Assembly (NCBI GenBank): GCA_019420505.1
Contig: JAHZHC010000019.1
Span: forward strand, 1-64,000
Direction of reading: 5' to 3'
Source of the DNA: Ruminococcus sp.
GTDB lineage: Bacteria > Bacillota > Clostridia > Oscillospirales > Ruminococcaceae
Length of the DNA: 64,000 nt
Shown: positions 5,376-12,831 of the stretch, one piece after another
Layout of the letters: every line of letters starts with the position of its first letter
Position numbering within the stretch: position 1 is the first letter of the stretch
Made by a program: the position numbers and the translations under genes
The notes under the pieces: generated by a model
The model's input: the letters and a program-made list of their open reading frames with translations, nothing else
Told to the model about the DNA's origin: nothing
The model's database searches: none

Positions 5376-6872
5376 ATGCTTTGCCAAAAATGCAATGCGC
5401 AAAATCAAAATGATGCAGTTTTTTGTACCAAATGTGGAGCAAGGCTGTTTGATGAAAATTACAATAGCGAAGAAGCTGGCTTAACTAAAGACGACGATTC
5501 TAAAACGGATTATAGCAATAGCAAAAATGTCTTTACATCATCTTCGTGGACTTGCCCGATTTGTAGCCGAGAAAATAAAGGCTCAGATGAGATATGTACA
5601 AAATGCCTTACTCCTAAACCTTTAGACAAATCTAAAAACAAACTATTGTTTGTTAACAGCACTGTTAAAGTATCACTAATAATTCTATTTGTCATTTTTG
5701 CTATTTTTATTATATATGCATTTTCTCTTATGTTTAGTTCAGAAAATGATGACAAAGATGCCAATGCAACACTTCAATCAACTACGACTACACCTATAAC
5801 CATAAGAACTACTACGACTGCCCCAAAGACAACCACAACTACGACTACCAAAAGTGAAACAGAATTAAAAATATTGGCACAAAAAGAAAGAGCCGAATAT
5901 ATTTCAGACTGCACTGAAATCTCGTATAATGATTTAGCGAGAAGTCCCGATAAATACATAGGCGAAAAATTGAAAATTACCGTTGAAATACAGCAAGTTT
6001 TGTCAAACGGTTTTTCTTCAAATGCCTATCGTTGTTACGAGGATTACGATATACACTCAGGAGATTCTTACTTAGATAAAGAATGGTATGTAGAATATTC
6101 TTTGAATGATGATGAATCAAGAATTTTAGAAAATGATATAATAACTTTTTACGGCACTTATGACGGTACATCAAAACTTGAACGTGCTTTAACAGGTGTA
6201 ACTGATTATGTACCAACTCTGCAAGCTAAATATTGTGAACTTAATACAAATACAAGTACTGCACCTGTTACAACTACAAAACCTAAAACATCTTTAAAGA
6301 AAACAACTACAACTAAACCAAAGAAAACATTATACAACCCTTCCGGTGTGAATGGCTGGAGTGCAAATGGAACAGGTGATTATGTTGCACAAGGCTTGAT
6401 TGTAGATCATTATGGAGTATTATCTATTTCACATGATGGTTCTCATTATTTCTCTGTAAAAGCACACAATAACGAAACAGGTGATTATGAATCACTGGTA
6501 AGCGAAATTGGATCTTATAATGGAACGGTTTTAATTCCGGAAACCGGTAATTATGATATTGAAATTAGTGCAGATGGCAATTGGTCTATTAATTCATATG
6601 CCGTTGGAACAACTAATGGCTCATCCTTTAATGGACATGGTGATGCCGTAACAAGTGTATTTTTAACAACAAATCAAAATTGGAAAATAACTAATAATAA
6701 TTCAGATTCATATTTTTCCGTTAATGTTCATTATACTGAAGACGAAGGAGACTATGACACTCTTGTAAGTGAAATTGGGAACTATAGTGGTGTTGTGCGT
6801 TCTGATGATTCAGGAAGTATGTTTTTTGAAATTATTTCGGATGGAGATTGGTCGATAAGCCCTGCTAATTAA
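5376..6872 (+). CDS. Large zinc-ribbon membrane protein with Thr-rich linkers and repeated C-terminal domains
   Basis: A 498-residue protein. The start is the ATG at 5376, preceded by AGGAGG; a GTG frame 21 bases upstream includes that site and is not used. Order of parts: zinc ribbon (CQKCNAQNQNDAVFCTKCG), a second one (CPICSRENKGSDEICTKC), one membrane segment at about residue 90-115, a Thr/Pro linker, an extracytoplasmic OB-fold-like domain (SPDKYIGEKLKITVEIQQV), a second Thr-rich linker, and two homologous domains of about 75 residues each ending in ADGNWSI or SDGDWSI, with shared blocks FSVKAHNNETGDYESLVSEI and FSVNVHYTEDEGDYDTLVSE. The Thr linkers suggest it reaches through the cell wall. 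Confidence 0.8.
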   Translation: MLCQKCNAQNQNDAVFCTKCGARLFDENYNSEEAGLTKDDDSKTDYSNSKNVFTSSSWTCPICSRENKGSDEICTKCLTPKPLDKSKNKLLFVNSTVKVSLIILFVIFAIFIIYAFSLMFSSENDDKDANATLQSTTTTPITIRTTTTAPKTTTTTTTKSETELKILAQKERAEYISDCTEISYNDLARSPDKYIGEKLKITVEIQQVLSNGFSSNAYRCYEDYDIHSGDSYLDKEWYVEYSLNDDESRILENDIITFYGTYDGTSKLERALTGVTDYVPTLQAKYCELNTNTSTAPVTTTKPKTSLKKTTTTKPKKTLYNPSGVNGWSANGTGDYVAQGLIVDHYGVLSISHDGSHYFSVKAHNNETGDYESLVSEIGSYNGTVLIPETGNYDIEISADGNWSINSYAVGTTNGSSFNGHGDAVTSVFLTTNQNWKITNNNSDSYFSVNVHYTEDEGDYDTLVSEIGNYSGVVRSDDSGSMFFEIISDGDWSISPAN

Positions 6873-6945
6873 AATATGGACACAATCCAATAAGTAAATG
6901 AAACTATATAAATAATTAAAATTAAATTTTTCAATTTTCTTTTTA

Positions 6946-7024
6946 TATAAAAACCGCCCCTGTGGTGTTAGCGGACCACAGAGGCGAAAGAACCACCCAA
7001 TCACTACAAAGGGTTAATTCTATA
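6946..7024 (-). ncRNA. Predicted short minus-strand RNA B (promoter plus terminator)
   Basis: A perfect minus-strand promoter (7030-7058) would start RNA near 7023. The RNA ends in an 11-bp hairpin, CGCCTCTGTGG (6986-6976) with CCACAGGGGCG (6966-6956), followed by GTTTTTATAT. Total length is about 75 nt. It lies between the 3' end of the 5376-6872 gene and the integrase, antisense to the integrase upstream region. A GTG-started frame (MIGWFFRLCGPL...) passes through the terminator and has no ribosome binding site, so I treat it as noncoding. Confidence 0.5.
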
Positions 7025-7029
7025 TTTTT

Positions 7030-7058
7030 ATTATAACATACTTTTGTTTAATTGTCAA
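7030..7058 (-). promoter_or_regulatory. Perfect-consensus promoter of predicted RNA B
   Basis: Minus strand TTGACA (7058-7053), 17 bases, TATAAT (7035-7030). It ends just 6 bases before the integrase ribosome binding site, so firing here could interfere with integrase expression. Confidence 0.75.
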
Positions 7059-7078
7059 GAAATAGGAGTAATTTTTTT

Positions 7079-8215
7079 ATGCCAATATATAAAATGTCGG
7101 ATAAAGACGGTAAACTGATAAAAAAAGACGGTAAACAAAAATACCGCATAATAGTATCATATACGGATAGCTACGGAAAGCACAGACAAATGGAACGCAA
7201 GGCTTTTGGCAATGACGAAGCTAAACAGGTAGAACGTGAACTTGCTTTAAAAATTAAGCAAAAATCAATAGCCACCACTAAATTTACGCTGGAAGAACTC
7301 TTTGATGATTATATAAAGAGTAAAAAAAATGAAGTGCGTGAAACTACATTAGATAAAACAAAAGGCACACTGAACCGTCATGTTATAACCGATGATTTCC
7401 GCAAAACAAGAATTGATAAAATTAATATCCAATGGCTAAAGAATTGGAAACAATGCATAGAAGATAAAAACCTTAGCATAAGAATGCGAAAAAACATCTA
7501 CAGTGAATTTAGGACAATGCTTAACTACGCTGTTCAAATGGAATATCTTCCGTCTAATCCTATTTTAAAAATCGGTAATTTTAAATCACCTCTTGAACTG
7601 CAAGAAGAAATGCAGTATTACACTCCGGAAGAATTTATAAAATATATAACTGCGGCTCGCAACTCTGAGCAGTGGGGTTATTATGTATTTTTTAATATTG
7701 CTTTTTATATGGGCATGAGAAAAGGAGAGATCAATGCCCTGCAATGGACAGATGTAAAGGGAGATTATATAAGCATTACAAAAAGCGTCGTGCAAAAGCT
7801 TAAAGGAGACGATCGCATAACACCACCTAAAAACCAATCATCCATACGAGAAATAGAAATACCTCATCCGTTAAAAAAAGTCTTAGACGAACATTATAAA
7901 CGTTGTCAAAGCATTGAGGGATTTAATGATAGCTTTTATATTTGCGGAGGAATAAAATCTTTAAGAGATAGTTCGTTACAGAAAATGAATGAACATTTTG
8001 CTAAAGAAGCGGGGGTAAAATACATACGCATACACGACTTCCGTCACAGCCATGCTTCTCTGCTTGCAAACGAGGGGATTAATATTCAGGAAATTGCAAG
8101 ACGTTTAGGACACTCAAATGCCAATATAACACTTAAAACTTATGCACATTTATACCCACGAGAAAACGAACGTGCAATATCAATTTTAAATAAAATAAAA
8201 GATAATTCTTGGTGA
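7079..8215 (+). CDS. int: Tyrosine recombinase / phage integrase
   Basis: A 378-residue site-specific recombinase that would integrate and excise the element. The ATG at 7079 follows AGGAG (7064-7068); a TTG frame at 7052 lies inside a minus-strand promoter and is rejected. The N-terminal part (about 1-60) is an AP2-like/arm-binding segment, then a SAM-like core-binding domain (about 70-165) and the catalytic domain. Catalytic residues are visible: Arg214 (GMRKGE), His319 and Arg322 (HDFRHSHASLL), His345 (LGHSNANITLKTYAH) and Tyr355. It ends 51 bases before the tmRNA 3' end, which is a classical attachment site for this family. Confidence 0.95.
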   Translation: MPIYKMSDKDGKLIKKDGKQKYRIIVSYTDSYGKHRQMERKAFGNDEAKQVERELALKIKQKSIATTKFTLEELFDDYIKSKKNEVRETTLDKTKGTLNRHVITDDFRKTRIDKINIQWLKNWKQCIEDKNLSIRMRKNIYSEFRTMLNYAVQMEYLPSNPILKIGNFKSPLELQEEMQYYTPEEFIKYITAARNSEQWGYYVFFNIAFYMGMRKGEINALQWTDVKGDYISITKSVVQKLKGDDRITPPKNQSSIREIEIPHPLKKVLDEHYKRCQSIEGFNDSFYICGGIKSLRDSSLQKMNEHFAKEAGVKYIRIHDFRHSHASLLANEGINIQEIARRLGHSNANITLKTYAHLYPRENERAISILNKIKDNSW

Positions 8216-8233
8216 ATTCTTGGTTATAAAAAT

Positions 8234-8260
8234 AAAACCGCCTATTTTAGGCGGTTTTTG
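8234..8260 (+). terminator. Terminator between integrase and tmRNA
   Basis: Hairpin AAACCGCC-TATTTTA-GGCGGTTT followed by TTG; A-rich on the other side, so it could end both the integrase transcript and the converging tmRNA transcript. Confidence 0.75.
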
Positions 8261-8266
8261 CATATC

Positions 8267-8624
8267 TGGTGGAGGCGAGGAGAGTCGAACTCCTGTCCGA
8301 AAATCAATCCCCATGAATTTCTACGAGTGTATTCTGTTATTTTGGTAAAACCCGTTCCCTCATGCAAAGGCAAACAAACACGCCTCTGTATTCAGTAGAC
8401 CGTAATGCATCAATAAGCTACAGCCGTCACCTATTGACGTTCACCACTAATCGGCGCCTAACCCTTAGCCGTGGTATTCAAAGGGAAGACGAGCAGCTAT
8501 TAAGCAGCTGCTAATTCAAAATTATCTTTGTCGTCTAATTTTAAAACGTGCGCCGTTTTAAGAGAGTGCGCTCCTCTACTCGCTTATCATGCTTCAAAAT
8601 CCCCGTCGAAACCTTTACGCCCCC
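8267..8624 (-). ncRNA. ssrA: tmRNA (transfer-messenger RNA)
   Basis: The minus strand starts GGGGGCGTAAAGGTTTCGAC at 8624 and ends CGCCTCCACCA at 8267. The first and last seven bases before ACCA pair as the tRNA-like acceptor stem (one G-T pair), the T-arm reads GAGTCGAACTC on the plus strand, and CCA is encoded. The tag reading frame ends DDKDNFELAAA and then TAA at about 8494-8528; an upstream GCG could be the resume codon but I cannot fix it. tmRNA with SmpB rescues ribosomes stalled on broken mRNA and tags the product for proteolysis. smpB lies just upstream, and the integrase just beyond the 3' end. Confidence 0.95.
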
Positions 8625-8635
8625 ATAGTTTAAAT

Positions 8636-8663
8636 ATTTTAGATGTATAATATCATCTGTCAC
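8636..8663 (-). promoter_or_regulatory. Likely ssrA promoter
   Basis: Minus strand GTGACA (8663-8658), 16 bases, TAAAAT (8641-8636), overlapping the last codons of smpB and ending 11 bases before the mature 5' end. Confidence 0.5.
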
Positions 8664-9123
8664 GTTCTTTCATAGCTCGCTCAATATCTCTCTGAGCAGC
8701 CTTCTTAGCTAAATCATCACGCTTGTCATGAAGCTTCTTTCCTTTGCAAAGCCCCAAAGCCAGCTTGACCCTGCTTCCTTTGAAATATAACGATAACGGA
8801 ATAAGCGTTAAGCCTTCCTGTTTAACCTTTCCCAGTAAACGCATAATTTCTTTTTTGTGTAAAAGCAGCCTGCGTACCCTCATAGGATCACGATTAAAAA
8901 TATTACCCATTTCATAAGGCGAAATATGCATTCCCTTTACCCACATCTCACCATCATCAACACTGCACCAGCTGTCCTTCAAATTCACTCCGCCGCTGCG
9001 TATCGATTTAACCTCAGTACCAACAAGCTCAATTCCGCATTCAATCTGCTCAAGAACAAAGTAATCATGCCTTGCTTTTCTGTTGTCAGCAATTTGCTTT
9101 GTACCGCTTTTGTTGATTGCCAT
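8653..9123 (-). CDS. smpB: SsrA-binding protein SmpB
   Basis: A 156-residue protein with all SmpB hallmarks: the N-terminal [37 protein letters not shown], and the basic C-terminal tail [20 protein letters not shown] that folds in the ribosomal mRNA channel. It binds the tRNA-like part of tmRNA for trans-translation. I chose ATG 9123, with AGGTG nine bases upstream, over a GTG four codons earlier. It sits directly upstream of ssrA and has its own promoter (9160-9188). Confidence 0.95.
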   Translation of the reverse strand: MAINKSGTKQIADNRKARHDYFVLEQIECGIELVGTEVKSIRSGGVNLKDSWCSVDDGEMWVKGMHISPYEMGNIFNRDPMRVRRLLLHKKEIMRLLGKVKQEGLTLIPLSLYFKGSRVKLALGLCKGKKLHDKRDDLAKKAAQRDIERAMKERDR

Positions 9124-9159
9124 GCCCTTAAACACCTGCCTTTAATGATTTTGCAATTA

Positions 9160-9188
9160 ATTATAACACCATTCATGTTCCTTGTCAA
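9160..9188 (-). promoter_or_regulatory. smpB promoter
   Basis: Minus strand TTGACA (9188-9183), 17 bases, TATAAT (9165-9160): perfect consensus. Confidence 0.8.
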
Positions 9189-9301
9189 GCAATGAAAGCT
9201 GTAATTTTGCGGCAGTACAAGTCATATTTTCATACCTGTTTACATAAATAAATAATAAAAAATAAAATATTACTAAATTACCCCGAAAGGACTTGCATCT
9301 T

Positions 9302-10174
9302 ATGTTTGTCAGCCTTAAAATAAAACGAACCACCCTGACCGTGCTGCTAATTTCAATCGTGCTGGCAACTGCCGGCATAACCGCGCTTGCTCATGCCCTG
9401 AAATCCGAATTTTCAGGCAGTCAAAGCAAACAAGTTCCTATTCTCATGTACCACAGTATTCTTAAAGATGATTCTAAATGGAACGACTATATCCTCTCCC
9501 CCGTAGAACTTGAAAAGGATATTGTGTGGCTTAAAGAAAATGGATATCAGCCGGTCTTTGTAAAAGATTTGATCAGCTATGTCAACGGAAATTCAGATCT
9601 GCCCGAAAAGCCCGTAGTCCTGACCTTTGACGACGGAAGCTATAATAACCTCACCTATGTACTCCCTCTGCTTGAAAAATATGATTTTAAAGCAACATTC
9701 TCTATCGTAGGCTCCTATTCGGAATTTGCCTGTGAAGAAGCTGAACCCTCACCCTCATATTCATACCTCGATTGGGATGATATCAAGAAAATGATGAAAA
9801 CCGGACGAGCCGAGTTTGCAAACCATACCTATGACCTCCATTCATTAAATGACCGCCGTGGATGTACAATAAAAAACAGCGAAACCTATGAACAATTCCG
9901 CCATATCTTTCTCTCCGATATATTCAAAACTCAGCATCTGCTTGAAAACAATTGTAATATCTCTCCTGATATATTTGCATATCCATATGGAATGACTTGT
10001 GAAGCATCAAAAAGATTAGTCAAAAATTCAGGTTTTTCCGCAAGCCTTGGAGTAGAAGAAAAAATAAATTCCATAACAATCGGAAATGAAAACTGCCTCT
10101 ATGAATTAGGAAGGTTTAACCGTCCCGCATTCATCTCAACAGAGGATTTTATGAAAAAATATGATATTGATTAA
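9302..10174 (+). CDS. Polysaccharide deacetylase (carbohydrate esterase family 4), membrane-anchored
   Basis: A 290-residue protein. An N-terminal membrane/signal segment (about residues 9-30, TLTVLLISIVLATAGITALA) is followed by a NodB-type domain: PILMYHSI, then VVLTFDDGSYNN with the catalytic base Asp pair, then FANHTYDLHSLN with the two metal-binding His, and FAYPYG. Such enzymes remove acetyl groups from peptidoglycan or other cell-surface glycans outside the membrane. The ATG at 9302 lies 11 bases after AAAGGA; a TTG at 9293 is too close. It is transcribed alone, with a terminator after it. Confidence 0.88.
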   Translation: MFVSLKIKRTTLTVLLISIVLATAGITALAHALKSEFSGSQSKQVPILMYHSILKDDSKWNDYILSPVELEKDIVWLKENGYQPVFVKDLISYVNGNSDLPEKPVVLTFDDGSYNNLTYVLPLLEKYDFKATFSIVGSYSEFACEEAEPSPSYSYLDWDDIKKMMKTGRAEFANHTYDLHSLNDRRGCTIKNSETYEQFRHIFLSDIFKTQHLLENNCNISPDIFAYPYGMTCEASKRLVKNSGFSASLGVEEKINSITIGNENCLYELGRFNRPAFISTEDFMKKYDID

Positions 10175-10186
10175 AAGACAAAATAA

Positions 10187-10231
10187 AAAAGACTGTTTCA
10201 TAAGCATTGGTTTTATGAAGCAGTCTTTGTT
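10187..10231 (+). terminator. Terminator of the deacetylase gene
   Basis: AAAAAGACTGTTTCATAA pairs with TTATGAAGCAGTCTTT and is followed by GTTAATG; a long stem with a modest T tail. Confidence 0.6.
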
Positions 10232-10492
10232 AATGAAATTCAGCGCCACAAATCAATATGTAAAGCAATCCCTATTGGAATCACTAAACGCCGAATAATC
10301 AATGTAACAATTATATCTCTAACGTTGTATTCAAAAAAGTAAATTTCGTGTCAGAATTGTAAACATTTTGTGATAAAAGTCATTCAGAAACTGTAATTTC
10401 CTGATTTATATAAAGCCTGTCATATTTCAAGTATATTTTATTTATATCATAATATGCTATATTTAAATACTTGTTTATGCCAGTTTCAAAGG
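10232..10492. other. Intergenic stretch without recognised gene
   Basis: About 260 AT-rich bases between the terminator and the manA promoter. I see no open frame with a ribosome binding site and no known RNA motif here. Confidence 0.5.
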
Positions 10493-10521
10493 TTGACTTT
10501 TATACACCCCCATGGTATAAT
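10493..10521 (+). promoter_or_regulatory. Promoter of the manA-to-pyrD gene run
   Basis: TTGACT (10493-10498), 17 bases, TATAAT (10516-10521); CGGAGG lies 9 bases before the manA ATG. Confidence 0.8.
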
Positions 10522-10558
10522 ATTATAGTATATATTTTGATTAACGGAGGATATAATT

Positions 10559-11512
10559 ATGGCAGTATTAAAATTAACACCGGCATTTAAAGATTACCTT
10601 TGGGGCGGCACAAGACTTCGTGATGACTTTCAGAAAGACTGCGATTTCGATAAGATAGCTGAAAGCTGGGAGCTTTCTTGTCATAAAGACGGCCCAAGTA
10701 CTATCGCAAACGGCGAGTTCAAAGGTCTTACTCTTTCCGAGTATATCGATAAAGCTGGCAAATCTGTTTTGGGAACAGATTGTGAAAAATTTGAGAACTT
10801 CCCTATTCTGATCAAATTAATTGACGCTAAAGATAATCTCTCTGTACAGGTTCACCCTGACAACGAATATGCCCAGCGTGTTGAAGGAGAATACGGTAAA
10901 ACCGAAATGTGGTATATCGTTGACTGCGACGAGGGTGCAACACTGCTCTATGGCTTTAAGGATACAATTACTAAAGACGAGTTTGCTCAAAGAATTGCTG
11001 ATAATACTCTTCTCGAAGTTACTAATGCAGTTCCGGTAAAAAAAGGCGACGTGTTCTTTATTCAGGCAGGTACCCTTCACGCTATCGGAAAAGGTATTTT
11101 AATCGCTGAGATCCAGCAGAATTCAAATACCACATACAGAATTTATGACTACGGACGTGTCGGAAAAGACGGAAAACCAAGAGAGCTTCATGTTGAAAAA
11201 GCTAAAGATGTAACTGACCTCTGCCCTGCAAAGGCATATCCCGAAACCCCTGTTGAACAGAAAGACGGATATACATCAAAGCTCTTGTCCTCATGTGACT
11301 ATTTCACAACTTATGCAGTTGACGTTGATTCAAAAGCAGTACTTGAAGCTGATGAAAAATCATTTCTAAGTCTGCTTATCCTTGACGGAGATTGTGAAAT
11401 CACTGCTGATGATACAGTAAAAGCTAAAAAAGGCGACAGTATTTTTGTCCCTGCCGGAACAGGAAAGGTTATTGTAGACGGAAAATGTAAAGCTATCCTT
11501 ACACGAGTGTAA
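10559..11512 (+). CDS. manA: Mannose-6-phosphate isomerase, class I
   Basis: A 317-residue, short Bacillus-type ManA that interconverts fructose-6-phosphate and mannose-6-phosphate and needs zinc. Visible family blocks are the start LTPAFKDYLWGGTRL, SVQVHPDNEYAQ (zinc ligands), YGKTEMWYIVD, and FFIQAGTLHAIGKGILIAEI followed by QQNSNTTYRIYDYGR. The C-terminal part is the second cupin. It is first in a long plus-strand run after a good promoter and precedes a small zinc-ribbon protein and a ROK sugar kinase, so the start of this run deals with hexose phosphate entry. Confidence 0.93.
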   Translation: MAVLKLTPAFKDYLWGGTRLRDDFQKDCDFDKIAESWELSCHKDGPSTIANGEFKGLTLSEYIDKAGKSVLGTDCEKFENFPILIKLIDAKDNLSVQVHPDNEYAQRVEGEYGKTEMWYIVDCDEGATLLYGFKDTITKDEFAQRIADNTLLEVTNAVPVKKGDVFFIQAGTLHAIGKGILIAEIQQNSNTTYRIYDYGRVGKDGKPRELHVEKAKDVTDLCPAKAYPETPVEQKDGYTSKLLSSCDYFTTYAVDVDSKAVLEADEKSFLSLLILDGDCEITADDTVKAKKGDSIFVPAGTGKVIVDGKCKAILTRV

Positions 11513-11569
11513 TTTGTTTTGTACTGTTTAAACTTTATATGGCATAATGCCGGTTAAGGGAGTTTTGAT

Positions 11570-11791
11570 ATGCTGTCAGTCTTATGCGTTTTTTCCGTAA
11601 CAATATGTGTTGCTGTAATTGGACTATTGATTAATGCAGTGATTCTTTCAAAACATACATTTGTGTGTCCGAAATGCGGCTGTAAAACTGAATTCCCAAT
11701 GCACAGACTGATCTTTATTACTCATTTTGAAAACGAGTACAGCATACCCTGCCCTCAGTGCAGAAACAAAATAATGATAGTAAAAGAATAA
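11570..11791 (+). CDS. Small membrane-anchored zinc-ribbon protein
   Basis: A 73-residue protein with an N-terminal membrane helix (LCVFSVTICVAVIGLLINAV) and a zinc ribbon made of CPKCGCK and, 32 residues later, CPQCRNK. The ribosome binding site is GGGAG. It ends 21 bases before the glucokinase ATG and is probably co-transcribed with manA and the kinase. Function is unknown. Confidence 0.7.
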   Translation: MLSVLCVFSVTICVAVIGLLINAVILSKHTFVCPKCGCKTEFPMHRLIFITHFENEYSIPCPQCRNKIMIVKE

Positions 11792-11812
11792 TTAATGAAA
11801 GGAAAACCATTA

Positions 11813-12766
11813 ATGAAATTTTATGTGGGTATCGACCTTGGAGGTACAAATATAAAAGCAGGAGTCGTTGACGAGGATTTTAATATCGTTTCAAAAGCTT
11901 CCTGTAAAACAAATCTGCCAAGACCTGCTGAAGAAATCTGTGCAGATATGGCGGAAGTGGCGCTTGAAGCGATTGCGAATGCCGGACTTACCTTGAACGA
12001 TATTCAATCCTTGGGAATCGGTGCTCCGGGAACTGCAAACTCAGCCACAGGAATCATTGAATATTCCAATAATCTTGGATTTCTGAATCTTCCTGTAGTA
12101 AAGCTTATGAAAACTCATATACCAAAGCCTTGTTATGTGGAAAACGACGCTAATGCCGCAGCTTACGGCGAGTTTGTTGCAGGTGCTGCGCAAGGAGCCA
12201 ACGACGCTGTCTGTATTACATTGGGCACAGGAGTCGGCGGAGGAATTATCATAGATAAGAAGATTTATTCCGGATTTAATTTTGCAGGAGCTGAAATAGG
12301 ACATACCGTCATTGACCCTAACGGTCCGGAATGCACCTGCGGAAGAAAAGGCTGTTTTGAAGTATTTTCATCTGCAACAGGACTTATCCGTATGACTAAA
12401 GAAGCCATGGAGTATAATACGGATTCTCTCTTATGGAAAGTCAGTGAAGAAGAAGGTAAGGTTTCCGCAAGAACAGCATTCAATGCTATGAGAATGGGAG
12501 ATGTAACAGCAAAAACTGTTATTGATAAATATATCAGATATCTTGCCTGCGGAATAACAAATACAATAAATATCTTTCAGCCTGATATTCTGTGTATAGG
12601 CGGCGGAGTATGCAACGAGGGCGATCCCCTGCTTCTGCCTCTAAAAGAGCTTGTTGAAAAAGAAGTCTATACAAAGAATTCACCGAAGAATACTGAAATA
12701 GTAATAGCACAGCTCGGAAATGACGCCGGAATTATCGGCGCAGCATTTTTGGGACTTAATAAGTAA
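11813..12766 (+). CDS. glk: ROK-family glucokinase
   Basis: A 317-residue sugar kinase that phosphorylates glucose (or a related hexose) with ATP. It has the ROK ATP-binding start GIDLGGTNIKAGVVDED, the sugar-binding VENDANAAAYGEFVAGAA, GTGVGGGIIIDKKI, EIGHTVIDPNG, and the ROK zinc motif CTCGRKGCFEVFSS. The second ATG (11813) is the start since AAAGGA lies 9 bases upstream of it; an ATG at 11795 comes before that site. With manA it makes a hexose-activation pair. Substrate specificity for glucose is inferred from the family. Confidence 0.9.
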   Translation: MKFYVGIDLGGTNIKAGVVDEDFNIVSKASCKTNLPRPAEEICADMAEVALEAIANAGLTLNDIQSLGIGAPGTANSATGIIEYSNNLGFLNLPVVKLMKTHIPKPCYVENDANAAAYGEFVAGAAQGANDAVCITLGTGVGGGIIIDKKIYSGFNFAGAEIGHTVIDPNGPECTCGRKGCFEVFSSATGLIRMTKEAMEYNTDSLLWKVSEEEGKVSARTAFNAMRMGDVTAKTVIDKYIRYLACGITNTINIFQPDILCIGGGVCNEGDPLLLPLKELVEKEVYTKNSPKNTEIVIAQLGNDAGIIGAAFLGLNK

Positions 12767-12831
12767 AAGAATTGCTGTCTGTGTTTTATAAACTCGGATA
12801 GTAATATTAACGATAAAAGAGGTAAATTGAA

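Noticed and set aside
5774..5959. Minus-strand frame with a poly-Val run
   Set aside because: Antisense of the Thr-rich linker codons in the zinc-ribbon protein; no ribosome binding site.
6810..7004. 64-residue minus-strand frame starting MIGWFFRLCGPL
   Set aside because: It crosses the RNA B terminator and runs antisense into the zinc-ribbon gene; GTG start and no ribosome binding site.
7052..7078. Longer integrase start at TTG 7052
   Set aside because: It falls inside the -35 region of the minus-strand promoter and upstream of the AGGAG site; the ATG at 7079 is correctly spaced.
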